Positions 46,528 through 57,493 of a stretch of DNA of 64,000 nt are shown piece by piece. Each line of letters opens with the position of its first letter. Position 1 is the stretch's first letter. The stretch comes from Chrysaora quinquecirrha (lineage: Eukaryota; Cnidaria; Scyphozoa; Semaeostomeae; Pelagiidae): positions 331,973 to 395,972 of the forward strand of contig JACTAT010000107.1 of NCBI GenBank assembly GCA_014526335.1, in the 5' to 3' direction. The position numbers and the translations under genes are program-made. The notes beneath the pieces are model-generated. The model had not been told where the DNA came from, did not search any database, and was given only the letters and a program-made list of their open reading frames with translations.

Positions 46528-46985
46528 ATGCCAAGGGTCACGGTTACTGTTGCAAAATGTAATTCACCTGTCAACAGCCTGAAGAAGTTGCAAGAGGAAA
46601 ACAGAAATTATTTTCGCATGACTAAACAGAAAACCAAAACCCGTCTTTTTGGATCCAGAACTGGTAAATTAAGTTTAATTTTCAATCATTTCATTAGAAG
46701 AACTTGTTAGGAAACGAAAACATCAAAAATCGAAATTAATTTTGATGCGAGAGTGCTTGAATGAGCGACTGAAATTTGTTCATGCCGGGCAATTGTTTCA
46801 AGTAGGACCAGTGACGCAGATCAAAGAAGAAGGGTTAGCCCCACTTACCCCAGCGTCTGCAGCAGATACGAAAAAACGAAGTAGTTTTGGCTCGCCTACC
46901 CCAGGGGCGGCAGAGTCTTGCGAAAACGGCACGTCGATATCTCGCACAGTCCGAGCAAACTTACTGGCGCAAAAAAGGTGCTAAT
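46528..46985 (+). pseudogene. Repeated coding-like module, copy B, with upstream frame
   Basis: A 60-codon frame (MPRVTVTVAKCNSPVNS...) at 46528-46710 is followed by an 80-codon frame holding 'KEEGLAPLTPASAADTKK' and 'SPTPGAAES'. The second part aligns with the modules at 1789 and 49262. The TTAATC composite repeat lies just downstream, as at copy A. The original protein is unknown to me. Confidence 0.4.
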
Positions 46986-47004
46986 CAAATTCTTCATGCA
47001 TTAG

Positions 47005-47570
47005 TTATAAGAGACTAGCCCTTGCCCGTGTAAGACCACCGCCTCATGAGGACCACCGCCTCCGATGAACTCCACAAATAAAAACCTCCACCTAAAAGGC
47101 ACTATGCATTGAGATGTCTATATTTGCTGTTAATCTAAATCTTGACCTTAATCTTAATGTTGATCTTAAATGTTGATCTAAATCTTAATCTTAGTTAGTC
47201 TTGGTCTTAGTCTTCATCTTTAATGGAATCATAATGTTAACTTCTACCTGAATTATAATCTTAAACTTAATCTTAATCTAAATGTTAATCTTAATCTGAA
47301 TCTGAATCTGAATCTGAATCTTAATCTTAATCTTGATTTTAATCTTAATCTTAATCTTCAGCTTAATCTTAATCTTAGTCTTGGTTAATCTTGAACTCCA
47401 TCTTAATATTAGTCTTAGTATTTGTTAGTCTTGGTTTAAGTATCAATCTTTCATTTTTGAACTTAAACTTAAAGTTCATTTTCAAAGCAGTCTTAATCTG
47501 GACCTTCATGTTAATCTTGATGTAAATCTGAAATAACGTTGAAGCTTAAAATTAATGTTAAGATTGTTCT
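47005..47570 (+). repeat. CTTGCCCGT head repeat plus TTAATC array
   Basis: The head (47005-47110) matches 2026-2130, and the degenerate TTAATC/TCTGAA array (47110-47570) matches the theme at 2130-2455. Together with the upstream module this repeats the layout at 1789-2455. Confidence 0.65.
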
Positions 47571-47573
47571 TAA

Positions 47574-48304
47574 CCCTTTCACATCCGCACTCCTAAGGCC
47601 ATCAACTCCTGCAATCCGCATTCCCTGAGCATTCCACAAGGATGAAACTGACTAATTTCAGATCCAGTTTTCAACAGTAAAATGCACTCTGATTTGAAAA
47701 TAATCCAAACAGAAAATATACAGAAAGGTTTAAAGTTTACAAATGAAATATTTTTTATGATCTAAAGTTCTTTTTTGTCCACTTCTATCGAATTTCTCAC
47801 AAGAGGTCCTGAAAATTTGTTCTTTCCTTTTCCCGCATTGAGGCGCCATGCGAGCAACATTCAAAATGAAAGTTTCAAATCCTTCTTTCTCATCCGAAAA
47901 TCAAATAAATACATTTCCACCAACTCTAGTTGCATTTCTTCCTCAATTTATCAAAAAATTATTTGTAAATCCTGCCAAGTTGCTGAAAGCAAAGCTCTAA
48001 AACTCGAAGGAACGATGTGGCCTAACCGCCATTACTTCCGCGCTGAAAATAACAGACAAACAACTTTCGAACTTTGAACAGGTATTGCTCCAGTTTTTCA
48101 TATAGAAACATATAGAAGAAATGAACCAATCGGATAGAGCTAATCGTGCCCTATTGTTTCCTATACAATAAAGAGCCATTCTGTTATTCCTTATTTAGAT
48201 TACTGCCCTTTTATGGGAGGCACCCGGAAAACACGAAAACGTGTTGGCGGATGTCAAGGACATTCAGATCAAAACACGAAAACTTGTTGGCGGATGTGAA
48301 AGGG
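47574..48304. mobile_element. piggyBac-like MITE with TTAA target duplication
   Basis: Both ends read CCCTTTCACATCCGC in inverted orientation (15 bp) and are flanked by TTAA (47570-47573 and 48305-48308). Near the right end a subterminal 'gttggcggatgt' is duplicated. TTAA targets and CCC ends are typical of piggyBac-type elements. A 100-codon frame inside (47775-48077) has no transposase motif, so it is non-autonomous. Confidence 0.8.
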
Positions 48305-48360
48305 TTAATCACCACATGCAATAATGTCAATGTCAAACTTTATCATCATCTAAATTCATC

Positions 48361-48526
48361 CTTATACTCCTAGGTGCCAAATAAATGTGCCCCCGTTTAT
48401 TAATTTTGAGTTTTGTCCCAGATCCCCCGGACCTTGTTAGGACCCCCTGTTCATTAAATTTTCGAAAAATCCCCCCCCCCATTTATTTGGACCCACCTTT
48501 TATTTGGCACATAAGAGTATTAGCCT
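48361..48526. mobile_element. Small inverted-repeat element
   Basis: 'atactcctaggtgccaaata' at the left end is mirrored by the right end reading 'tttatttggcacataagag'. The interior is C-rich and non-coding. It is probably a very small MITE of about 165 bp. Confidence 0.55.
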
Positions 48527-48884
48527 TAATGTTAATATTATTAAAAGTGACATTAATCTTTAATTTAAAATATATTTCAATATTATTCTTAATCTTCACC
48601 TGTTGAAACAAAAATCTTAGTTGACCGTAATGTTAAGATTGCAACATGATTGCAATGAAACTTTAAATGGAAATTGAAATTGATATAAAGGGAAAATGAA
48701 AATGAAAGTTAGTGTCGAGAGATAAATTGAAAATAAATTTATAATTGAAAAGATCTGAGAAAAAATAGATCTAAAGATTTGACTCATTCCAAAAAGCCTT
48801 CTAGTTTTGTCGAAGTGACTTTTAGACATTAAAAAGAATTGTAAACTATTTAAATAACAAAAACAAAAACACCAAAAGTTTGCC

Positions 48885-48960
48885 CTTGAGGGGATTCGAA
48901 CTCAAGCATGCAGGGTAGCAGGCAAGCATTTAACCACTCCACCATACAACCGTACTGCAT
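48885..48960 (-). repeat. tRNA-derived SINE head, copy 1
   Basis: Minus strand has an A-box-like 'TGGTGGAGTGGTTAA' and a B-box 'GAGTTCGAATCCC'. The acceptor ends do not pair as a tRNA would, so this is a pol III promoter of a SINE or tRNA pseudogene. A second related head lies about 250 bp downstream; both are followed by 'gataatcnnctagtg'. Confidence 0.6.
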
Positions 48961-49139
48961 AGTCGACGATAATCTCCTAGTGGTCCTTAATATTCATGGG
49001 AGGGAACAACAAAACACGTAAAAAGAATATGTCTAACGAACTTAAAAATTAAACCAAAAGCAAATTTTAGTTACCAGACGACTCCTCGGCCTTTTGAAAA
49101 CATTTCCAACACGAAAATAAGAGAAATAAAAAAATTCGA

Positions 49140-49262
49140 GAGAAAAAGACTTTCCCTTGAGGGGAGTCGAACTCCAAACTCTGCATTGCAGCTCACGAGA
49201 CACGCCGCCATACCGATCGTGCCACTGTGCGTTGTTGTGGTTTAGTGATAATCCTCCTAGTG
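49140..49262 (-). repeat. tRNA-derived SINE head, copy 2
   Basis: Minus strand has a B-box 'GGAGTTCGACTCCCC' and an A-box-like segment near 49215. It shares the 'cccttgagggga' edge and the 'gataatcctcctagtg' flank with copy 1. Confidence 0.6.
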
Positions 49263-49448
49263 AGAACAATCGGGCGATTGTTCAAACAGGCACCAATGAC
49301 GCACTTCAAAGAAGGGTTAGCCCCAATTACCCCAGAAGCGAAAGAAGTTTGCAAAAAAGGAAAGGGCGATGACACGCCTACCCCACTGTCGGCCGAGCAG
49401 CGAAAAAGTCGGAAAAGCGTACCACTTACGACTTGGGAGGAGTGACGG
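49262..49448 (+). other. Repeated coding-like module, copy C (open)
   Basis: This is the one copy with a continuous frame: 'RLFKQAPMTHFKEGLAPITP', then a Lys-rich stretch, 'DDTPTPLSAEQRKS' and 'SVPLTTWEE' before a stop. Copies A and B keep parts of the same protein sequence. The frame extends upstream to 49227 without a good start codon context. It ends exactly where element X copy iii begins. Family unknown. Confidence 0.45.
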
Positions 49449-49454
49449 TCGATC

Positions 49455-50335
49455 ATTTTCAACTTCTCATATGTACTTCCTTCCGCTAAACTTGGCACAA
49501 CTTTGCATTCCTATGATCATGAAATCACCTTTTTGCAGCAATCCCCCTTGTATTACACAGGTCATTCCTGCGCTACTCGTACTCCAATTGCACATTTCGT
49601 TATTTTTCCACAGAGAGGCAAATCACTTTCCTTATAAATGGACGAGATTTTTGGGATTTTCACAAAAGAACAATAGAATTTCCTGAAAATTATTAAAGGA
49701 TTTTCAAAATAACAATAGCCTTTTTCAAAAAGTGGACGAGATTTTTTGGAGTGAATTGCCTCTCGTTTTCAACTGTGCTGTGGGGTCGCGAGGCTGAACT
49801 TGAATAAAATAAACCTTCATCTTTATATTTCTATTTATCTCAAAAAACTTCAATATTTTAATTAATTTGTCTACCCAAAAAATTCTTAGTTTGTTATTAC
49901 TTTTAATTTTCAATTTCGATTTTTTAACTTGTATCTTACTGTTTTGACCATGTATCAAATGATATAGTGTCATGAAAAAATTCAATCCTTTGTGTTGTGT
50001 CACAAGTTTACAGAAGTTCAAGTTACTCGGCTTCTGGCTGCTTCCGGTATGCGATCATGTTGTTTCGGTTATGCAATTTCATTGATTTCATTTACTCCAC
50101 TTCAAGATCTCGTGTTTAAAATATCAAAATATCGTTGTTTTCCAATCCTAAAATTGTTGCATTTTTTGTGTTTTCGATTTTAAAATTTGTAAAGTAAATT
50201 TAGTGATATTATCAATTTCTTCTTTTTTCCTAATTAGTATTTGAAAATGACGATTCGATTTGGCAGGCATTAAGCTTATAAATCTTTGTCATTTAATATT
50301 TATTTTTCGATCTTTTGTGACTCTTAGAACCCTCC
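49455..50335 (+). mobile_element. Fold-back type element X, copy iii
   Basis: Block B (49455-49985) is the reverse complement of 19375-19910; block S (49993-50335) is the reverse complement of 43976-44300. The join is the same 'gtgtcacaagtttac' phrase where block A joins S in copy ii. So S can follow either A or B, as expected if S plus a minisatellite forms the inverted ends of the whole element. Confidence 0.65.
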
Positions 50336-50605
50336 GTTCCTGCTGATTCCCGCCCGTTCCCGCTGATTCCCGGTGATTCCCGCTCGTTCCCGCTCATTTC
50401 CACTTGTTCCCGCTCGTTCCCGCCCGTTCCCACTGATACCCGGTCATTCCCGCTCGTTTCCGCCCGTTCCCGCTGATTCCCGGTCATTCCCGCTTGTTCT
50501 CGCTGATTCCCGGTCATTCCCGCTCGTTCCCGCTGATTCCCGGTCATTCCCGCTCGTTCCCGCTGATTCCCGGTCATTCCCGGCCGTTCCCACTGATTCC
50601 CGCTC
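50336..50605 (-). repeat. GGGAAC minisatellite, end of element X copy iii
   Basis: Reverse complement of the array at 43640-43975: units 'cgttcccgct', 'gattcccggt', 'cattcccgct'. Open frames across it are repeat products. Confidence 0.9.
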
Positions 50606-50810
50606 GGCTATCTGTAAAAGGGGGAACGGGAAATCGAGGAAAGGGGAAATTGGGGAAGAGGGAATCAGGGAATATGACGTTATATTCCCCCTTTTCTCAA
50701 TCTGTAAAAGGGGGAACGACAACAAATTGTCTTTGCATTCCCCAATTCCCCAGGGAATCTGTAAAAGGGGAATCTGTTAAAGGGGGAATCTGTAAAAGGA
50801 GAATGTTGGA
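50606..50810 (+). repeat. ATCTGTAAAAGGGGGAA repeats
   Basis: The phrase 'atctgtaaaagggg' occurs at least five times (about 50610, 50700, 50758, 50775, 50788) with G-rich spacers. It follows the GGGAAC minisatellite directly and may be part of the same end. Confidence 0.6.
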
Positions 50811-50827
50811 GATAATGCCGTTATTGG

Positions 50828-51305
50828 TTGTCTGCTCTGAACTTCAACACGTGTGGCCTTCCCTGCGTTCTTTCTGTGATGGACTATGTGCTTTTTGGAA
50901 AAATGGCTCTGAATAAATCATTCAGAGTCCCAAAAAATAAAGCTAAAGACGATTGTTTTGAAACCTTCAAATGGAAAGATGTTGGTCGGGAAGAGGAGAT
51001 TGGGCGTGGCAGTCCTGCAACAGTTTATCCTGGCACATTTGTTGTGTCGTCATCTCTGGAAACAAGAAGCGTCGTCCTGAAAATAATCAATGATTTAAAG
51101 TGTTGCGAAAAGGAATTTAAGAAAGAGGCGAAGCTTCTTCACAACCTTGCTCGACATGATAACATTGTGAAATTTTTAGGAGCAACTACATGTGACAGGC
51201 ATAACAAATAAAAACACAACTTTGTAAACATAACATGAATCTTTAAATCTTCATGGAAACCGGACCAAGTATTGTTAATTTTATACGTTCTGTCAACTAA
51301 CGTAC
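50828..51305 (+). pseudogene. Protein kinase N-lobe fragment
   Basis: The frame 50828-51211 has a glycine-rich loop 'GRGSPATVYPG', a VVLKII segment with the ATP-binding Lys, 'FKKEAKLL' with the helix-C Glu, and 'HDNIVKFLGA'. This is the order of the N-lobe of a Ser/Thr or TKL-type kinase. After stops, 'FMETGPSIVNFI' (~51265) looks like the hinge. The catalytic loop and DFG are missing; a PLE fragment starts at once after it. It may be a truncated exon or a captured, dead gene piece. Confidence 0.6.
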
Positions 51306-51319
51306 GAATCAAACCCAGG

Positions 51320-51765
51320 TTAAAAGCACGCTTTATTTTAAGTTGCCGTATTTATCCAGTTTCTCTAAACGTAAAATTCGCACTTTACTCGGGCGATATT
51401 GCAAAAATCTAGACATAAGGTCGGTCTTTTCATCCTTTAAGGTTAGGGACTTGTTTTCGGTGAAGGATCCTCTTCCTAGATCATTCCGTTCTCTTGTAGT
51501 TTACAAATTTTCTTTTGCGGAATGTAATTCCGTATACGTTGGTGAAACCAACCGTCATTTCTCGACAGGAGTTCGTGAGCATCTATCTAGGGGCAAGAAT
51601 TCTCACGTCTACAAGCATCTGAAGAGCTCAGAATCATGTCGTACCCTCTCAAAATGAAGGCTTCTTCAGCATTCTGGACTCTGCAGAAACTTTCTACCAA
51701 CTTAAGATTAAAGAGGCCCTACACATTCATTGGGAAAAATCTAATTTAAACAATCAATTATAAAT
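51320..51765 (+). mobile_element. Penelope-like element fragment with GIY-YIG domain
   Basis: The frame 51343-51657 covers the connector 'FSKRKIRTLLGRYCK', the GIY-YIG endonuclease ('LVVYKFSF', 'VYVGETNRHF') and 'NSHVYKHLKSSESC'; after a frameshift come 'FFSILDSAE' and 'LKIKEALHIHWEKS'. It is related to the tail at 2456 more than to the 21-kb PLE. RT is missing and no hammerhead motif is seen at its 3' end. Confidence 0.8.
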
Positions 51766-51869
51766 CTGATACTGCTGAGAAATTTTGGAATGATAGAGAT
51801 AGAAATGGTGGTGGTCTTTTCAATTTATGTCAGGCTCCTCAGGAGGGCGCGAAGAACAGTGCCAATTAA

Positions 51870-54690
51870 GCAGCTCCAGGATCACGAATTTCAATAGCAG
51901 CTGATATTGAGGTAATCGTCCTACAATTAAACTCGAAAAAACAAAAGTGGCTTTTTCTAGGCATATATCGACCCCCCTCTAAATGTGAAAAATATTTTTT
52001 CGATGAAATTGAAAAAGGGCTTGATCATTATAATAATAAGTACGAAAACATAGTTATAATGGGTGATTTCAACTCTGAAGCAAACGAAACCGACATCAGT
52101 GATTTCATGGACCACTATAATTTATGCAGCATTGTCAAGAACCCAACTTGTTTTTAGTCAGATAGTCTCCGATGTATAGACCTAATCCTGACTAACAGGA
52201 AACATAACTTTCAAAATACTTCGACTATCGAGTCGAGGCTCTCTGACTTTCACGCTATGATAATTACAATCTTAAAAACAGGGTTTACAAAAAGAGGTCC
52301 TAAACTGATCACCTACCGAGATTACAAAAAAATTGACGAAGAGGGTTCCAGAACGATCTTCAAAAAAAATCTTCTATTTGAGTATAGAGGGGATAACACA
52401 TCATTTAACAAAATTACAATGAATACACTCGATCAACATGCTCCCGTGAAGAAAAAATTTTTTCGGGCAAATGATGGGCCTTTTATGACTAAAAACCTTC
52501 GTAAGGCTATAATGCATCGCTCCAAATTGAAGAACAAGTACAATAGTGTAAGATCTACAGAAAATTATAATGCATGCAAGTTGCAAAGAAACACATGTGT
52601 GTCATTACCTCGAAAAGCAAAAAGGACTACTATAATAAATTAGACGTAAAATGCTTTACTGATAATCGTAAGCTTGGAAATCTGTTAAACCTGTAATTAC
52701 AGATAAAATCAAAGCCTCTCCATCTATCTCCCTCCTCGAAAAACACTTGATAACTGACGATGCCTAAATTGCAAATATATTTAATGAACATTTTACCAAC
52801 ATAACAAAAGATTTAGATATTACGGAAAATGAAACACATTTATCATGTACGGATGGAGTGGAGGACCCTATAGATGAGGCTATTGAAGAATACAAAAATC
52901 ATCCAAGCATAATAAAGATCAGGGAAAACTTGACACACACCGAAACTTTTAATTTTAAACAAGTAACGTTTGAGGACATCATAAATCAGATTTCATTGCT
53001 GAATCCTTCAAAAGCATCACCAATCAGTAGTTTACCGTCAAAGATGATAAAGCAAAATCAAGATATCATCGCTCCAATATTGCACCAACAACTCAATGCC
53101 AACATCTTACAATGCACTTTTCCTCATGAACTAAAAAGGGGTGACGTTACGGCTATTTTCAAGAAGGACGATGCTTTTTCTAAGAAAAACTACAGGCCCA
53201 TCACAATTTTGCCCAGCTTATCAAAAGTTTATGAAAGAATTATAGAAACACAGCTTAAGCATTTCGCAAATAATTTTCTATCACCCTTACTCTGTGGCTT
53301 TCGAAAAGGATATAATACCCAACATGATCTTATAAGATTTGTTGAAAATTTAGAAGGGGCATTAGATGATGGCAAAAATGCTGCAGCTGTTTTTATGGAT
53401 CTCTCTAAGGCCTTTGATTGTTTAAACCATAAACTTTTGAAAGCAAAACTTGCCAGTTACGGACTAAACAGAGAAGCCCTTCGTCTCATCCACAGTTACT
53501 TGCAAAATAGAGTGCAAAGAGTTAAAATAAATGGAACTTTCAGCTCTTTCAGAAATACTCTCATTGGTGTTCCACAGGGATCAGTTCAGGGACCTCTACT
53601 GTTTAACATATTTATAAATGATTTATTTTATGTGGTGACGGACACAGAAATATGTAACTATGCTGACGATACAACATACTATACTTGTGACAGAAACATT
53701 GATGCCGCAATAGTAAGATTAGAAAATGATGTGTCTAGAAGTGCGGAATGGTTTGACAACAACTGCATGAAACTAAACAAGTCAAAGTGTCATCTGATGA
53801 CTTTCGGTAACCACAACATAACAGCAGAAATAAAAATAGATGATGAGGTTATTTCGGAGAACGCTGAAGAAAAATTACTAGGCGTAAACTTAGATAAGAA
53901 ACTAACGTTTAAGTCACACGTCAATACACTATGTAAGAAGGCTAACCAAAATTACATGCGTTATCTAGAATAGCCTGTTATATCAGTGGTGAAAAATTAA
54001 AACAAATTATGCAGACGTTTGTATTATCACAATTCAATTACTGTCCTCTGATTTGGATGTTTTATGATAAACGTACGAACACCAAGATAAATCACATCCA
54101 CGAAAAAGCTTTGAGGATAGCTTATAGTGACAAACAGTCAGACTATTTAACTCTTTTGGAAAAGAACAATTCTGTAACCGTTCACCACAAAAATCTTCAA
54201 CTGCTAATCACGGAAATTTTCAAAACAAATAAAGACCTCAATCCAAGATTCATGAAAGAAATCTTTACAAGAAAAATTTCGCAATATAATCTTAGAATTA
54301 AAAACCGGCTCCAAGTGCCCAAGTATAAAACTGTTGCCTACGGAAAACAAAGTCTATCTTACATAGGGAGCTTTTTGTGGAATACGATCGCGGATGAGGT
54401 CAAAGCTTCTGAAACTATTTGCAAATTTAAAAAACACATTAAAAACTGGAAAGGTGAAACATGCAGTTGCAAACTATGTACACCATACATACCGCAAGTT
54501 GGTTTCTTGACTTAATTACAGATTTTCTTATTTTTGTAAACCTTGAGCAAATTTTTGTAAATTTTTTGTAAATATTTTGTCTTTGTACTTAGTAGTAGGT
54601 CTCAATTAGCTATGTTAGGTCTCAATTAGCTATATTATTTCATAGTACCTACTTTAAATAAATTAATTATTATTATTATTATTTGTATTA
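51870..54690 (+). mobile_element. LINE (CR1/L2-like), 5' truncated, 3' end kept
   Basis: The endonuclease part has 'FLGIYRPPSKCE', 'IVIMGDFNSEANE' (~52075), 'CIDLILTNR' and 'LSDFHAMI' (~52245). The linker has 'ANDGPFMTKNLRKAIM'. RT in 52858-53973 has 'RPITILPSLSKVYERI', 'FMDLSKAFDCL', 'GVPQGSVQGPLLF' and catalytic 'YADDTTYY'. After a frameshift near 53970 the C-terminal frame 54009-54515 ends 'GFLT'. The 3' end is an ATT run near 54667, a common LINE tail. An in-frame stop near 52158 and other breaks make it inactive. Confidence 0.9.
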
Positions 54691-54865
54691 TTTGGTGTTT
54701 TTTCCATTTGTGCTCTTGAAAACCAAACCGGAAGTAGCATTATCTAAATCAGAATACATGATATTAATAACATAGCTTTGAAGATATCTGCAAACATTTA
54801 AGTATCTGCAAAATATTTTGGTTCAAAAATATTTGGACCACAACAACGAAATAAACATTTGAACA

Positions 54866-55330
54866 AAAACAACCTAGACTCAACCATTATTCGACCATAG
54901 GACAACACCTCCTCGACAACCCTGATTGTGCAGAAAATTACAGCAAGGACTGTTTCAAAATCATTGACGAAGCAAGATCTTTGTTCCACTTAGGGGTTTT
55001 TGGATCTGTCTACATCAAAACCAAAAGGCCAGTTCTGTGTAGACAGAAAGAGTTCGTTTTCTCACTTGGACTCTTCAAATAATTCTATTGGTCTTCCCGC
55101 TGTATTCGACCAACTGATTGGTGTTTAAAACACAATGCCGATTCAGCTTTTCGTTCTTTCTGATTGGTGCATTTCGAGCCGCATCTTGGTATAAATTCCG
55201 CCTTAGTCTATTGTTTCGGTCTGTTTCAGACGTTCATACTGAGGAGTGTCAGACGAAAAAAGCTTTTAAGTATGCCCGAAAAGTTCTCCGCTGTTTATCG
55301 CAATTTTGAAGATTTGTACAACTCAAAGAC
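54866..55330 (+). mobile_element. Penelope-like element 3' end (same family as 21-kb PLE)
   Basis: The frame 'STIGQHLLDNPDCAENYSKD' runs without break through 'SLFHLGVFGSVYIKTKRP' to 'FSLGLFK' and a stop near 55082. This is the intact version of the C-terminus that is frameshifted in both copies at 21-25 kb. The 3' non-coding part matches 24583-24871 and contains a hammerhead-like motif. RT and endonuclease are truncated away. Confidence 0.85.
55235..55274 (+). ncRNA. Hammerhead-like motif with damaged stem I
   Basis: It matches 24774-24815 but has one CT where the other has CTCT, so either stem I or the CUGANGA core is short by two bases. GAAA, the AAAAGCTTTT palindrome and AGTATG are intact. 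It is probably a decayed ribozyme. Confidence 0.5.
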
Positions 55331-55424
55331 TATCCCAGGCAGATTGTTTAGTTATTGTTTAAAATTTTGGCAATGTTTGGGGCAATTTTTTAAAATTTAG
55401 CATTTTTTATAAAAAAAGAGTGTA

Positions 55425-55745
55425 TTTTAAGACTTTGAAACATTATGGAAACTATGCACGGCGTTCGCAATTGTTGACGTCATCAAAATGGTGTTTCAGT
55501 GATATTCGAGAAAGAAAACTCATCAGAAACAAATGATATATCAATTTTGCATTTGTTCTTCATTGTATATATGGACTACTAAGAACTTCAATAATTTTTT
55601 CAAAAGACTGGGTATTCAATGATTGATGACATCATTTCCAGGGGGTAATGTAAGGCCTTTCACGAAATTTGGTGTGACGGGCAAAAAGCACCATCAAATG
55701 ACCTGGCAAAATTTTTATCTTTTGATTCCTAGTATTGTGACAACG
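55425..55745. repeat. Left arm of second long inverted-repeat unit
   Basis: It is the reverse complement of 56965-57290 with moderate divergence ('catcaaaatggtgttt' and 'aaatgacctggca' are matched). It includes TGACGTCA at 55475-55482. Confidence 0.75.
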
Positions 55746-56049
55746 CCTGTTCCTAGATTGGCAACGATGGACGGTCTTGTCATGAGAATTCTTGACCAAG
55801 AAAGATTCTGCATGTGCACCTCATTGTAAGCCACAGTGTGCTTACATTTATGCAAAGTATCCACTAGCTCTTTAGGCCTCCTTACTGCCCGTTAATCTAT
55901 GCAGTGATAACCCTAAGTTCTTTTGCTTCCGTGTGTTGAAAGACTCTCCTAGTCACTGGAAAGAGACCATATCTTTCTTGCCTCGTCAAAAATACGACAA
56001 ACTGACATCTGACTGACAACTGACATAGCCATATTGATTCTTCTTCCTT

Positions 56050-56800
56050 AATCGTGCATAGTGAAGTACACTACCTTAACAACTCAGGCAGTGGGCCTTT
56101 ATTCTTTTATGGAGATTCTCTTTGTGCCAGTTTCCTTCGGATCATTCTGCCAAATGATTCTGCCAAATGATTCTGCCACCAGATCGTCATCATGCAACCC
56201 ACATCTGTGTAAAGATGGAACAGCGTATCTGCATGGATATATGTCAGCTGAATGCACAAGCAAATACCTGCCAAATGGGAAGAACGAAATCTTGTCACCA
56301 AACTCGTGAATGAGTCTCCTTTTAAGAGTGGACAAGTACTTATGACAGTTTAGTATCAAGCCCTTAATCCTCGCTGAGAATTTCGGTGTCCTTCAAAAGC
56401 TCGTTATTAAGAAGATATACGCTTCTTTATCTCTTACAATCTTTCTCTTCAATTTATACATGAAAGCTTCCTTTACATCCTCTTCCTTTTGTACTTTGCT
56501 GACTTGTTAGAGAATGAACAAACTTTACGTAGCAGCAATTATGATAGTATATGTCAACTGCATAGATGTCATGCAACTTTCCACCCAGAAGTAATTCCCA
56601 ACAATTTGCTGCTGAATACAGGCGATGTGAGTGATCACACATAAAGGTCCTCATTCTTTCAAGGAGATTTTTGAGCTCTTGACTCAATTGAGCAACAACT
56701 AAGCCAACCTTCATTGTATGGATTAGAGTCAGCATTTTGTTCAATGTCTGATACGAACCATTGAAATGGATTTCCAAAAATGGATTCATATTTCAATATT
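56050..56800 (-). pseudogene. TGCDTTS-family protein, N-terminal region, frameshifted
   Basis: Minus strand: 'HRLYSAANCWELLLGGKLHD' and 'DIYYHNCCYVKF' (56660-56530), a charged stretch, then 'LKRRLIHEFGDKISFFPFGR' (~56310), 'CRYAVPSLHRCGLHDDDLVA' and 'ESFGRII' (~56150). The last part aligns with 'CDYAVATLRGQGLRDDDLIR' in the copy at 63701-64000, which leads into the region that precedes 25456 in the same family. So this copy supplies the N-terminal part of the large protein. It lies between the inverted arms at 55425 and 56965. Frameshifts and stops are present. Confidence 0.65.
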
Positions 56801-56964
56801 GGAGAAATAATCTAATAATTAGGATATCGAAAATGCTTGAACCTACAGTATGTAGAATAAGGAAAGAAGGTTCTGAATCCAAAAACCATATAAATAATGT
56901 CATCAGCTATGACCCCCTGCAAGTTTCGAAATTGTTTCAAAGTCTTAAAATACTTTTGTAGTCT

Positions 56965-57290
56965 AAATACTAGAAATCAGATAATAAATGCAATGCCAGG
57001 TCATTTAATGGCACTTCTTGCCCATCATACCAAATTTCGTTAAAGGCCTAACTTTACCCCCTGGAAATCACATCACCAATCGTTGAATCCCTCATCTTTT
57101 AAAATAATTATAAGAGTTCTTAGACTGTGGTTCATATAAACAGTGAAAACAGATGCAAAAATTGATATATCATTTATTTTTGATTAGTTTTTCTCTCTCA
57201 AACATCACTAAAACACCATTTTGATGACATCATCAATAGCCTTAATAGTTTCAAACATGTTTCAAAGTCTTAAAATAGTGTTTAAGGTCT
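56965..57290. repeat. Right arm of second long inverted-repeat unit
   Basis: Partner of 55425-55745. A 'gtttcaaagtcttaaaat' phrase occurs both at its outer end (~57262) and just inside (~56937), so the arm may contain a tandem duplication. Confidence 0.75.
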
Positions 57291-57493
57291 AAACACTTTG
57301 AATTCATTAGGCACTTGTTTAGACAGTTGTGATAATTTCCCTGTCTATAATATTTCAATGTAAACCTTAATTTGTTACCATTTCAAACTAGTTTTGATAG
57401 TAATTAGTAAAAGTAGTGCTTTAATGTTGTAATTACTAAAAAATAAATAATAGCAATAATCCAGATCACAGGTCCCCATGCAAATGTATGTTA

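Noticed and set aside
50293..50780. Overlapping frames of 93-140 codons
   Set aside because: They come from the GGGAAC minisatellite read in different frames and strands.
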